Positions 35,846-43,612 of a DNA stretch of 64,000 nucleotides are shown piece by piece. How positions within the stretch are numbered: the first letter of the stretch is position 1; every line of letters begins with the position of its first letter. The position numbers and the translations under genes were made by a program. This DNA comes from JAKQDH01 sp029558835. Lineage in GTDB: Bacteria > Planctomycetota > Phycisphaerae > UBA1845. The notes below the pieces were generated by a model. That model did not search any database. It was not told the origin of the DNA and saw only the letters and a list, made by a program, of their open reading frames with translations. Where the stretch lies: NCBI GenBank assembly GCA_035356615.1, contig DAOQSN010000004.1, forward strand, positions 106,394 through 170,393, read 5' to 3'.

Positions 35846-36208
35846 TCAGTGAAGCTTGGCTACGGCGTACCAGCCGCCAATGTCCCGATCGGGCAGTTGC
35901 CCCAACACGCCGAGCAGCCGATGCAACTCACGCTCGCGCTCGGGGTCGTGGAATCCCGTCCGCGAGCCGACCACTCTTACCTTGCGCCCGATGCTCGGGC
36001 GACGTTCACGGGTGATGCGGTCGGCCAGGTCGCGGATGTCGTTTGCCGACCACGTGGAAGTCAGGGCCAGCACCTTAGCCGTGACACACACGCGGAATCG
36101 GAAGGTGCCATGCTTGCGTGGAACAGACGGCGGGTTCGGAGCCCGCTTGACGACGATGCCCGCCGGCAGCATGCCGAGCGCCACCCTGAGCAATTCGCGT
36201 CTGGTCAT
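35846..36208 (-). CDS. Hypothetical protein, element gene
   Basis: 120 residues; the ATG at 36208 overlaps the stop of the DUF1580-type gene (ATGA), so the two are co-translated. The chain is basic and begins MTRRELLRVALGMLPAG, a short amphipathic stretch that looks superficially like a twin-arginine signal but lacks its length and motif. The middle has FRFRVCVTAKVLALTSTWSA, and the end is GQLPDRDIGGWYAVAKLH. No domain is recognised. Longer in-frame versions would run back over the neighbouring gene and are rejected. Confidence 0.6.
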   Translation of the reverse strand: MTRRELLRVALGMLPAGIVVKRAPNPPSVPRKHGTFRFRVCVTAKVLALTSTWSANDIRDLADRITRERRPSIGRKVRVVGSRTGFHDPERERELHRLLGVLGQLPDRDIGGWYAVAKLH

Positions 36209-36462
36209 GCGGCACCTACCCTTCGGGTGCTGCGCTCTGCTGCTTGCCAGAGCACGTCCCATTGCTTGGCCGCGGTCAGGAACTCGGCCAGCCAAGCCGT
36301 GGTCGTGCACAGCCGCTTGCCACGTCTGGCAACCTGAAGTCGGACGACGCCAACGCCGGGGACACGAACTCCGCGTGTCGCCCAGCGATACAAGACCGCC
36401 GCGGCCGGCCGACCGGGCAGCGCGTTGGCTGCCTTTGCCAAAGGAATGAGGGGTTGATCCAT
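36205..36462 (-). CDS. DUF1580-like HTH DNA-binding protein
   Basis: 85 residues, with the strong ribosome site GGAGGTG seven bases before the ATG. It begins PLIPLAKAANALPGRPAAAV followed by LYRWATRGVRVPG and a strand with basic residues. This is the DUF1580 pattern (MerR-like HTH with SxxxAAxxLPGRP and LxRWxxxGxR), a family mostly seen in planctomycete genomes and their mobile elements. It is a likely excisionase or regulator, translationally coupled to the next gene. Confidence 0.75.
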   Translation of the reverse strand: MDQPLIPLAKAANALPGRPAAAVLYRWATRGVRVPGVGVVRLQVARRGKRLCTTTAWLAEFLTAAKQWDVLWQAAERSTRRVGAA

Positions 36463-36660
36463 CGACGCACCTCCATTGCGTGGGCAGCCCGGTGGCCGTC
36501 AGGCTATTCGCCCCGTTGAGGCGACAGGGGCCTCGCGGCAACCCTCTGGCGACCACCGGGAAACCCTGAGCGCGCGTGTGCGCACTCTTGGAGGCAAAGA
36601 ACTGAGGCAACGGGTTCATAGCGCCACTACCGTACCGCACTCGCGGCGCAAACGCAAGGC

Positions 36661-36686
36661 GGACGGCAACCCGAGAGCTGCCGTCC
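36661..36686. repeat. Hairpin next to pentamer repeat
   Basis: Perfect 8-bp inverted repeat GGACGGCA / TGCCGTCC with a 10-nt loop. It directly abuts the pentamer repeat in a non-coding part of the element. Confidence 0.6.
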
Positions 36687-36689
36687 GCC

Positions 36690-36816
36690 TCCCTTGCCTT
36701 GCCGCGCGCCGCCGTGCCAGGCCACGCCCTGCCGCGCCCCGCCCAGCCTTGCCGGGCCGAGCCTTACCAGGCCATGCTGTGCCCTGCCACACCGTGCCCA
36801 GCCTTGCCACGCCGTC
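36690..36816 (+). repeat. Degenerate 5-bp (GCCNN) tandem repeat
   Basis: About 25 tandem pentamers of the form GCCNN, such as GCCTT, GCCGC, GCCGT and GCCAG, with only the GCC part held constant. The 36463-36904 gap contains no convincing gene; ORFs here merely translate the repeat. A hairpin lies at its left edge. The location near the primase-helicase gene makes a replication-origin role possible but unproven. Confidence 0.75.
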
Positions 36817-36904
36817 CCCAACCTACCGCCCCCCGGATCATCGTCAACCCCCCCTAGGACACCCCGTCCGCTGGCGGAAAGCGGGCGCCCGGGCACGATC
36901 TCTC

Positions 36905-37174
36905 TCACTCCAATGGGATGTCCACGCCCTCCCGCAATTCGCGGCACGCCGTCCAGACGCGGCGCAGGACAGCCAGGAGGACGCGACCGGGAAGCTGGGG
37001 GCCTTTGTGGTTGTGCTTGCAGCATACCGGCACGTACAGGCAACCCGGTAAGTCGGGCTCACCCCACCCCAGCGCTTGCCAGACCGCCTGCTGTTGTGGG
37101 GTGCCGACAATCAGAGACCGCAGCCGCGTCGGTGTTCCGCATATGACGCACGGGATGAGGTGATGCACGGTCAT
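36905..37174 (-). CDS. Small Cys-containing protein, element gene
   Basis: 89 residues; GAGGG precedes the ATG at 37174. It starts MTVHHLIPCVICGTPTRLRS and later has GCLYVPVCCKHNHKGPQ. CxxC plus a C-C-x-H-x-H group could bind zinc. The opening HHLIPCVICG faintly recalls the HNH start, but the catalytic pattern is not complete. It lies directly downstream of the primase-helicase gene. Function unknown. Confidence 0.55.
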   Translation of the reverse strand: MTVHHLIPCVICGTPTRLRSLIVGTPQQQAVWQALGWGEPDLPGCLYVPVCCKHNHKGPQLPGRVLLAVLRRVWTACRELREGVDIPLE

Positions 37175-37204
37175 GTTGGTTCCCTCGTCGAGCTTCGAGA
37201 GCCC

Positions 37205-37338
37205 CAGAACCGCATAAGTCGCCTAGCACGTGGGATTCTGCGGTTGTGCCCCCGGGCCCCCCCCAGAAACCGGGTTTTCGATAGCGCCAGGGCAGAACCG
37301 CATAATTCCACGTGTTCGGGATTCTGCGGTTGTGCCCC
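37205..37338. repeat. Two imperfect repeats with inner inverted arms
   Basis: Units at 37205-37252 and 37293-37338 share CAGAACCGCATAA, a CACGTG core and GGGATTCTGCGGTTGTGCC. Each unit has AACCGCA and TGCGGTT as inverted arms. They lie across the 3' end of the primase-helicase gene, so its last residues come from the repeat. They could be protein-binding sites, for example iterons. Confidence 0.6.
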
Positions 37339-39394
37339 TGTCGTCTTCCGGTCCACCGCCTTGCGGTAGTTCCGGCTGCTCGGGCAATCGCCACCACCAG
37401 GGGCCGGGATTGACAGGACGATAGGCGACAACACCGACAGCCTGTCTTGCCCGATCCAGAGTCCACCGGGTATGCCCAGCTTCCTCACGACCTTCCTCAA
37501 GCAGGTCCTTAGCCGGCCGCGGACCTCCACTCAGCGCCGCCCGCAACCAGTCCTCAGCCGCCGCCCGCACCGCCGGCGGGCGTCCCTGCCGCTGCTGGGG
37601 AGCAGCAATCGCGTCATCCGCCAGCATCGTCACCGGCTCTGAGTCCCATATCACGTGTGGTACCTTCGCCACCGCTTCGATACGGAAGCTGAGCCCGTTC
37701 CCAGAGTCGGGGGCCAAGTTGCACTTGACGGGCAGCATCACCCGCCGATGCCGATCGTTCGGGTCCTTTCCGACCAGCCAGACTGAGCGCGCCGCCGCGG
37801 TGAACGCAACGCTTCCGAGTGTCCGGTGAATCGCCGGGGTCTCCGTCTGTGACTTCCGCAGGTGCATGACCGCGATGATCGTCGTGCGGTGCTTGGCTGC
37901 CAGGGTGGCCAGCGGCGCCAGGGCGCTGCGCACTTCAGTGTCACGGTGGGCGTCGAGACGGCTACCCAAGTAGCCGCTTAGGGGGTCGAACACCACCAAT
38001 CGAACGTTCTGTATCCGTTGCAGTAGTTGGTCGAGATGCTCAAGGTCTTGTGTAAGATTGAACGGCGATTCCTTCACTCCGGTGAGCGGGTTCAGCTCGC
38101 GCATCGCCTCCATTAGAATGATGTTGCTGAGTGCACGTCGTGCCCCCTGCGCGTCGGTCAAAGTGCTGAGAGCAGCGTCGAGCCGGGGGCGTACCGTGTC
38201 GGCTAAGTCATCCTCGGCCGAGAACAGAATGACCCGCCCGGGGGGGTTGGACAGCAACGGTATATCTGGCCAGGACAGGCCGCTTGCCACCCGCACCGCT
38301 ATGTCAATTGTGGCCAGTGACTTTCCCTGACCAGGGTCGCCCACCATCAACGAGAGTTTCCCTTGTGGGATGCGAGCTGGCCAAAGCCAGGTAATCTGCT
38401 CGGGTACCACGTCGATTGCGTAGCGGAAAGCGAGAGTCCGACCGGCGGATGTCTGCCGATCCGCTATACCCGTCGGCTTCGGGGTGCTCAGGGCTCGCGC
38501 CGCCGCGCTGAAGTCGCCGGCGTGTTCCAGCAAGGCAAAAACCGCAAACGGCGAGTAGGCTTCATTCGGCTTGAAGGGGGTGGCGTTGTCGCTGAAGTTA
38601 TAGAAGACGCCATCCTCCCTGAGCGTAGCCGACGTGCCCTCACTCTTGCCCGGCCGGCGCCAGTGCTCACCGCCAGAGCCGGGGCCGATCGGCGTCCAGC
38701 CATGCCGCTGGAGCACCGCACGCACGTCGTCGGGAGTCAGACGGTCGCCCGGGCGGTCGCCGGCGGGCGTGGGGCTCGCCGCCAGGTGCTCAAGGTTGCC
38801 AGGGGGGCAGACGGCCAGCAGCTCGTCAAGGGCGTACCGACGGGAGGGATCGGCGTCGATAACTTCGCACAGCGCCGGCGGGGCCTTGTGGTTCACGGTG
38901 GTCGGCAAGCGCATGATTCGGGGCGGGTCGTGAATCGCCTTGTCCGAGCCCAGCAGGGCAATCAGGCGCTTCTGCGCGGCCGTCCATGCCGCCAGGTCGG
39001 TCATCGGCTTTGTCAGGACCCAATATGCATGTAGACCGTGTCCGGAGGCCGCCGTGCACGTCGGCTCCGGCAGCCCGGAATCGACGATCCGCTGTCGAGC
39101 TACCTCGACGTCGCACCTGTCGATGTCCGCGAACAAGGCGCGTGCCAGGGCGACGTCCTGCGCCTTGCCGCCTTCCCGGAGGCGCGGGTTGACACCAATG
39201 AACACGTGCTGGCCGTGCTCGTTCGCCGCGACAAGCTCACCGTCAAGGTCAGGTACCCTCTCGGCCGTGCGGAACAGGCTCCGTCTGCTGGGCAGTAGGC
39301 GGATCTCCACCAGGTCGGTCGGCTCAAAGAGACATTCGAGAAATGTGGTGATTCCCTTGACAGGCGCCAGCCAGACAGGTGAAATGGCAACCAT
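37223..39394 (-). CDS. Primase-polymerase / RepA-type helicase fusion
   Basis: 723 residues. The N-terminal third resembles an archaeo-eukaryotic-type primase-polymerase: the acidic metal site FADIDRCD, then the nucleotide-binding TAASGHGLHAYWVLTKP and a later RIMRLPTTVNHK. The C-terminal half is a RecA-fold RepA-like ATPase: Walker A LMVGDPGQGKSLATIDIAV, an ILFSAEDDLADTVRPRL block and Walker B LVVFDPLSGYLGS, followed by IIAVMHLRKS. Together these replicate small plasmids, phages and satellites. GGAG lies nine bases before the ATG. The last ~35 residues are repeat-derived. It should start replication of the excised element. Confidence 0.85.
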   Translation of the reverse strand: MVAISPVWLAPVKGITTFLECLFEPTDLVEIRLLPSRRSLFRTAERVPDLDGELVAANEHGQHVFIGVNPRLREGGKAQDVALARALFADIDRCDVEVARQRIVDSGLPEPTCTAASGHGLHAYWVLTKPMTDLAAWTAAQKRLIALLGSDKAIHDPPRIMRLPTTVNHKAPPALCEVIDADPSRRYALDELLAVCPPGNLEHLAASPTPAGDRPGDRLTPDDVRAVLQRHGWTPIGPGSGGEHWRRPGKSEGTSATLREDGVFYNFSDNATPFKPNEAYSPFAVFALLEHAGDFSAAARALSTPKPTGIADRQTSAGRTLAFRYAIDVVPEQITWLWPARIPQGKLSLMVGDPGQGKSLATIDIAVRVASGLSWPDIPLLSNPPGRVILFSAEDDLADTVRPRLDAALSTLTDAQGARRALSNIILMEAMRELNPLTGVKESPFNLTQDLEHLDQLLQRIQNVRLVVFDPLSGYLGSRLDAHRDTEVRSALAPLATLAAKHRTTIIAVMHLRKSQTETPAIHRTLGSVAFTAAARSVWLVGKDPNDRHRRVMLPVKCNLAPDSGNGLSFRIEAVAKVPHVIWDSEPVTMLADDAIAAPQQRQGRPPAVRAAAEDWLRAALSGGPRPAKDLLEEGREEAGHTRWTLDRARQAVGVVAYRPVNPGPWWWRLPEQPELPQGGGPEDDRGTTAESRTRGIMRFCPGAIENPVSGGGPGAQPQNPTC

Positions 39395-39407
39395 TGGGTT
39401 TTGCTCC

Positions 39408-39447
39408 AGCCCCGCGGTTCCGTGTCACCGTGCCGCGGGGCTTTTTG
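39408..39447 (+). terminator. Rho-independent terminator reading rightward
   Basis: Perfect 10-bp stem AGCCCCGCGG / CCGCGGGGCT (39408-39417, 39433-39442) followed by TTTTT on the plus strand. All element genes run the other way, so it would stop antisense transcription. In the leftward mRNA it is a hairpin directly before the ribosome site of the primase-helicase gene and could limit its translation. Confidence 0.65.
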
Positions 39448-39449
39448 TT

Positions 39450-39677
39450 TCATCCGGACCAGGTCCACTTGTGCCGTGGCGGGCAGCCCGCCGCAGTCCA
39501 CGCCCGCAGTTCCTCCACACGCCACCGCGTCGCCCGAATGCCCAAGCGGATCGGCAGTGGTAGTCGGGCCGACTTCAGCAGAGCGTAAAGCTGACTGCGC
39601 GCGACGCCGAGCAGCTTCGCGGCGCCTTGCGCGTCGACCAACAAAGCGTCAGGCATGGTTGTGTGCTCTGTGGTCAT
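39450..39677 (-). CDS. AlpA-like HTH regulator / excisionase
   Basis: 75 residues. A MerR/AlpA-type winged HTH fills the chain: LLVDAQGAAKLLGVARSQLY, LLKSARLPLPIRLGI then RATRWRVEELRAW. The RWR-x-E-x-L-x-x-W ending is the hallmark of helix-turn-helix domain 17 / AlpA proteins. These act as excisionase or activate element excision. Start at 39677 or at the internal ATG 39656. It sits between two strong hairpins (39408 and 39692), upstream of the primase-helicase gene. Confidence 0.8.
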   Translation of the reverse strand: MTTEHTTMPDALLVDAQGAAKLLGVARSQLYALLKSARLPLPIRLGIRATRWRVEELRAWTAAGCPPRHKWTWSG

Positions 39678-39691
39678 AACAACTCGGGGTT

Positions 39692-39725
39692 GGGGGGCGG
39701 GGCCAGTCGCATAACCCCGCCCCCC
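39692..39725. repeat. Strong hairpin after the capsid gene
   Basis: Perfect 11-bp stem GGGGGGCGGGG (39692-39702) / CCCCGCCCCCC (39715-39725) with a 12-nt loop, no U-tract. It lies between the capsid gene stop and the AlpA-like gene. It could pause transcription or protect the capsid mRNA 3' end. Confidence 0.55.
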
Positions 39726-39770
39726 GCGCCGCGGTGGCCGCGTGCGCCGACACGCGACCGAAGGAGACTC

Positions 39771-41636
39771 CTACTCACCCTCTGACTTCAGCGCCGCACG
39801 CCAATCGACCAGACTTACGCCGAAGTCGGTGTAGCCTCTGAACATCACGCCCAGTTTGTCCGCCGGCGGAGCAACTTCCTCAACAATCGGCCCCTCGCGC
39901 GCATCGAGGAAACCAACTGCCACCGGCACGTCCTCTGCCGCCGCAAACAGGTACCAGCCCTTCGGGCTGGAACCCTCGAAACTCTCCGCCGACAGTCGTG
40001 GTTCGATGGCCAACCCCACGATCTCAAACAGTGGGTTTCCTTCCGGCTGGATCGGCGTCCCTTCAGACGTGTACCGAGCCAGCGTGCGGGAAACCAGCAA
40101 TGCACGAGCCACTTGCTCCAACTCGGGAGGGACGACCAACGTTCGCGGTCGCAGATCAACAAGACGGCCGTCGCCGTCAGTGCGTGAGGTCATCACGGCA
40201 ATGGCGTTTGCAAGCGAGTCATATCCCAACAGCGTAAACGCCCCTGATAGCAGATTGGCGTGGGCCTCTGAGAAGAACGCCGTCCCGCTCGGGTCCAGAT
40301 TCGCCAAGAGCACTCTGTACAGTACGTCACTCACTGCCCGTGCTCCGGCGCGTCCGAGCGCCTCTGCCACGCCGGCCAGCACTTGCAGATCGTCGTCGAT
40401 GACATTCTTGCGGTCGATGCCGAAAATCTGACCGTAGGTATCGCCCCGAACCGTGTACGTTTCCTCCGTGAGCGTGCCGTGCTCTAGTGAGCCGTGGGCC
40501 GGTAGCTGTGTGAATCCGCCACCGAAGTTGGCGCGCACCATTGTGTGTTCTTTGAAGTTCTGAAGCGGAACGATCTTGCTGAAGCTACGCCAAGTCGCGG
40601 GGGCCGTGCGGTATGCGTTGAGCGCCAGTTTGTTGGCGGCGTCGCCCAAGGCCACCGGCATCGACGTAGTGCTGAAGCTCGCGCGGACCAACTCGGTTCG
40701 GTCACGTGGGGGCTCCTGACCCGCCATGTGTAAGCTCGCTGCACACAAGTCCAACAATGTACGACACCGCAAGTCGCCCGCCGCCTGCATGATACGTTCG
40801 CCAAGCTGCTTCTCGCCGACCGCAGCATACCCTGCATGCAGCAACAGCGCCCCGCAGAGCAGGTCGCGTGCCGGCACGCCCGCGCTGCTGCTGTCCACGT
40901 GTGTCACGATGCCGCGCGGCCGCGAAGCACGCAAGATGTCAAGCAGTGCTGCCCGCGTTGCCTCAATCGTCCAGCCCTCCGTGATCGCCCGACCCCGAAT
41001 CACGGGGTAGTCAGCCGCCAGTTCCACGATCTCCGCCACGCGCGCCCGCTCCGCCGCAACAGGGTCAGCGGGCGCCTCATTCTTCTGTACATCCTTGTCC
41101 ATTGCCGAAACTCCGCTCTGTGCGGCTCGCGCCGCAAGTGAAACCTGAGTCGTTCCGTCTGCCCCGAGAGGCAGCACGGATACTTCCCTCAATACACCCT
41201 TCGTCACAAGCGTCAGGCCGGCCGCCGGTGCTTCATGCGTTCCCCCGTTTGCCTGAACAACATCGCCAGGGCGTATGCGCTTGGCGGCTTCCGGCTCGAC
41301 GCCGACGCTGGCTTGCAGTTCGATGCCGGACCGCAGCAGTTCGATGACTTGTTGAGCTGCCGGCGTATCGGCCAAGTTCACAAAAATTACCAGCTCACGT
41401 CCGCCGCGCACCTCCGCCTTGCCGGTGCCCAGGATGCTGTCGAGTCTGTTTTCATGGTCGCCCAGGATCGGTACGTTGTCTGGTAGTGTCAGCCCGGCCA
41501 GATCAACGACAACCGAGCCAAAGCCCTCCACGCGCATAACGCCGCCCCGATACGCGACGATCCGCAGCCGCGGATGCTTCGGCTGTGCCGCTTCGATGCG
41601 CGCTTGACCGTGCAGTGTCAACAAGGTGGCACTCAC
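39771..41636 (-). CDS. Prohead protease fused to major capsid protein
   Basis: 621 residues with a GTG start at 41636. The GTG overlaps the upstream stop (GTGA), with GGGGAG just before it. Residues 1 to ~160 look like an S21/U35-type prohead protease: candidate catalytic His61 (LGDHENRLDS) and Ser110 (IELQASVGVEPEA), then LREVSVLPLGAD. Residues ~290-621 resemble HK97-fold major capsid proteins of the Mu gpT type (FSKIVPLQNFKEHTMVRANF, FGIDRKNVIDDDL, DVLYRVLLANLDPSGTAFFS). The fusion would make the scaffold protease and shell as one chain. No portal or terminase is beside it, which is abnormal for a phage head module. Confidence 0.8.
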   Translation of the reverse strand: MSATLLTLHGQARIEAAQPKHPRLRIVAYRGGVMRVEGFGSVVVDLAGLTLPDNVPILGDHENRLDSILGTGKAEVRGGRELVIFVNLADTPAAQQVIELLRSGIELQASVGVEPEAAKRIRPGDVVQANGGTHEAPAAGLTLVTKGVLREVSVLPLGADGTTQVSLAARAAQSGVSAMDKDVQKNEAPADPVAAERARVAEIVELAADYPVIRGRAITEGWTIEATRAALLDILRASRPRGIVTHVDSSSAGVPARDLLCGALLLHAGYAAVGEKQLGERIMQAAGDLRCRTLLDLCAASLHMAGQEPPRDRTELVRASFSTTSMPVALGDAANKLALNAYRTAPATWRSFSKIVPLQNFKEHTMVRANFGGGFTQLPAHGSLEHGTLTEETYTVRGDTYGQIFGIDRKNVIDDDLQVLAGVAEALGRAGARAVSDVLYRVLLANLDPSGTAFFSEAHANLLSGAFTLLGYDSLANAIAVMTSRTDGDGRLVDLRPRTLVVPPELEQVARALLVSRTLARYTSEGTPIQPEGNPLFEIVGLAIEPRLSAESFEGSSPKGWYLFAAAEDVPVAVGFLDAREGPIVEEVAPPADKLGVMFRGYTDFGVSLVDWRAALKSEGE

Positions 41637-42247
41637 GGCTTGCTCCCCGTAAGTTGCTCCATCGCCCGCGTCACGAGGTCCGCCGGCGCCAGGGCATCTT
41701 CCGCCACCTTGCGCAGGTGGTGGTCGCGTTCCCGCTTGAAGACTTGTCGCGTCTGCTTGGGCGTGCCGCCCCATGCGGTCAAGTCGGTTTCGAGGAATCG
41801 CCCCAGCAACTCGGCCAACGCCCAGCGCACAGGCAACAAGGTCTCGCCGGGGACCTTCTTGAGGCCGACCAGCCCGCGCAGCCAAGCCAGGCGGGTCACG
41901 CCGTCGTCCGCGACCGCCTCGCCGAACGATACATTGCGCAGGGACACCTCTTCAGCCAGCGGCGTCAGCGCGTTACCGGCAGCCAGGTGCGCCACCAGCC
42001 GGTCAATGTCAGACGGGTACCAGAGTCGCTGCTTGCCCACGATGCGCAGTTGCACGTCGGGTAGCCGGCTGAAAGGCTCCACGCGCCCCTGTGTCGCCAG
42101 CGTGCCACGCATGTGGCACTCGAACTCCGCGTCAGGCGTCCCGCGGGGATAGGTCCTCTCCCACACGCGACGAGCGTCATCATCGTACACTGCGACCAAC
42201 ATCGCTCGCCAAGCCGCGTTGTATTCCTGCCGAGTCATGGTGACCAT
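41633..42247 (-). CDS. Unknown protein coupled to capsid gene
   Basis: 204 residues. AAAGGAGGTG seven bases upstream fixes the ATG at 42247. Its stop overlaps the capsid start (GTGA), so the two are made together. The sequence begins MVTMTRQEYNAAWRAMLVAV and is mostly helical and charged, with WYPSDIDRLVAHLAAGNALT and a C-terminal KQTRQVFKRERDHHLRKVAE. The middle contains an HTH-like stretch but no named domain. Position suggests a head-assembly role, such as a scaffold, packaging or small-terminase-like protein; the sequence does not prove this. Confidence 0.65.
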   Translation of the reverse strand: MVTMTRQEYNAAWRAMLVAVYDDDARRVWERTYPRGTPDAEFECHMRGTLATQGRVEPFSRLPDVQLRIVGKQRLWYPSDIDRLVAHLAAGNALTPLAEEVSLRNVSFGEAVADDGVTRLAWLRGLVGLKKVPGETLLPVRWALAELLGRFLETDLTAWGGTPKQTRQVFKRERDHHLRKVAEDALAPADLVTRAMEQLTGSKP

Positions 42248-42442
42248 TGTTGCACCTCCTTTTGTGGGCAGTGTACACAACGCCAAGGCGATTCCAAGCA
42301 ATGTCACGCATTTCCGGCGGGATATTATGTTCGCCCTGCGCGGCCACGCTAAGTCCTGCAATTCGCCGGACTTACGGCAAGGAACGGGTTGTCAGAAGTG
42401 CGCGGGCTCTGACTCCGCGAAAGGCAGGGAACGTTTCATGTA

Positions 42443-43252
42443 TTACATATCTTGCGCGCCGTTGCGCGTGGTTTTGAGGTCGTCGGTAAGGGGCTGAAGC
42501 TCGCCCCCGTCCAGCCGTAACCCTTCGCACGCTACCGGTAGGGGGATCATGCCAAGCTCGCGGGGGTCGGCCGGTGTGGCCGTATCGAGCCGGATCAGAC
42601 CGGCCTTGACCATGTCGTCGTACACCTCTCGCGCTTCTTGGTCTACAGCGTTAACGGGCAAGTCATCGTCCACGGGCTCGGGGGTTGCGTCCAGCCAGGT
42701 CCGGCCGGCTTCCGTCAGCGTGTAGCTGACCCGCCCTTGGGAGTCCGCATTACTGTCTACCCAGCCCCGAACGAGCGCGCACAATAACATATCCTCGACG
42801 ATGACAGCCTCTTGGCGATACCGCTCCGGCTCCCACTCGCCAATCAGCTTGCGCTCGGGGACGTACAGGTCGGTCAGGTAGGCCGCCGGCGTCCGGCTGT
42901 GCCGAGCCAACTTTCTGCACGACCACCATGCCGCGGCCAAGCCGGGCAGTCCCACCAGCCGGCGGGTCGCCAAGTCGGATGCGTCGGTCAGCCGGACGCC
43001 GAGCACCTTCCCCCGACGGGGGCGGAACACGGTAACCTTGCCCGCCTTGGCTAAGCGGTCCAACGCTCGCTGAATCTGCTTGCGCTCACTCTCATCAGCC
43101 CCGTGGCTTCGCCAGGGGACGCCCTGCTTCAGGTAGTCCCGGCGAGCGAAGTACCGGTTCGGGGGGCCGGGTCTGGTCCACGTCCGCATGGGGATGAACA
43201 CCGCGTCGGTGTCGCCCAGGATTTGCACTAGGATTGAAGTTCGCAGGTCCAT
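42443..43252 (-). CDS. Unknown winged-helix-like protein, element gene
   Basis: 269 residues from ATG 43252; a longer in-frame start would overlap the displaced integrase tail and is rejected. N-terminal part: MDLRTSILVQILGDTDAVFI then a basic Arg/Lys-rich segment with RKQIQRALDRLAKAGKVTVF and RPRRGKVLGVRLT, which reads like a winged helix. The C-terminal half is acidic and predicted helical (EAREVYDDMVKAGLIRLDTA). The gene is the first of the leftward gene series, as a regulator or replication gene would be. No named family is recognised. Confidence 0.55.
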   Translation of the reverse strand: MDLRTSILVQILGDTDAVFIPMRTWTRPGPPNRYFARRDYLKQGVPWRSHGADESERKQIQRALDRLAKAGKVTVFRPRRGKVLGVRLTDASDLATRRLVGLPGLAAAWWSCRKLARHSRTPAAYLTDLYVPERKLIGEWEPERYRQEAVIVEDMLLCALVRGWVDSNADSQGRVSYTLTEAGRTWLDATPEPVDDDLPVNAVDQEAREVYDDMVKAGLIRLDTATPADPRELGMIPLPVACEGLRLDGGELQPLTDDLKTTRNGAQDM

Positions 43253-43559
43253 GATTTTGCCCAATGTCACAATAAGTGTCAGTCGCTTTTTGTTGCTGTT
43301 CCCGAAGGACTGAGCAGCGTTTGTCGCCCGGTAGGACCCGTGTGGCGACGAAACCGCCGCTGGCGCTACCCCTGCGTGGGGTTTCGTCGCCGTCGCCAGT
43401 GTCGCCGCTGGTGACGAGCGCAAGCACAGCCCGTCGGATCGGCTCAGGCAGGGTCGGCCACGCCGCGGCCACTTCGGCCAAGCCAGGTGACAAGGTGGCT
43501 GACAAGGAATCTGACGCGGTTTCGTAAGGCGTTGTGGTCGCGTGGTTTACGTCGTGGGG
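43253..43559 (-). pseudogene. Displaced integrase C-terminal tail at attR
   Basis: The minus-strand frame through attR is the same frame as the integrase at attL, and it stays open to 43095. After the tRNA-derived GFEPATPGLGNRC it reads DSLSATLSPGLAEVAAAWP then TLPEPIRRAVLALVTSG (43496-43407). From memory, such an AAWPTLPEPIR helix is common at the C-terminus of planctomycete integrases. This suggests the tail is the lost 3' end of the integrase gene, separated by integration. It is interpreted as a gene fragment, not a gene. Confidence 0.55.
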
Positions 43560-43612
43560 GCACCGGTTTCCTAAACCGGGGGTCGCAGGTTCGAATCCTG
43601 CCGGGCGCGGTG
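43560..43612 (+). other. attR, 53-bp direct repeat
   Basis: Same 53 bp as attL. It lacks the tRNA 5' half, so it is not a functional tRNA. Beyond it (43613-44044) lies host sequence with no recognised gene. Confidence 0.93.

Larger units (their letters stand above)
34073..43612. mobile_element. Integrated capsid-bearing element in tRNA-Arg
   Basis: About 9.5 kb between two identical 53-bp copies of the tRNA-Arg 3' end. The integrase is next to the tRNA-proximal end and all genes run leftward. Content: integrase, NrdR-like zinc ribbon, an unknown 120-residue protein, DUF1580-type HTH, a Cys-containing 89-residue protein, primase-helicase, AlpA-like HTH, prohead protease/capsid fusion, a coupled 204-residue protein and a 269-residue protein at the right end. 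No terminase, portal, tail or lysis gene is recognisable, which argues against a complete phage. A phage satellite or a reduced prophage fits better. Confidence 0.85.

Noticed and set aside
35846..36640. 264-residue version of the hypothetical element protein
   Set aside because: Its first 144 residues are the out-of-frame reading of the DUF1580-type gene; the ATGA overlap at 36208 marks the real start.
36616..36810. ORF with a GKARPGKAGRG-type pattern
   Set aside because: It only translates the GCCNN pentamer repeat and lacks a ribosome site.
43560..43612. Second tRNA-Arg
   Set aside because: Only the 3' two-thirds are present; the acceptor 5' strand and D arm are missing. It is the attR copy.
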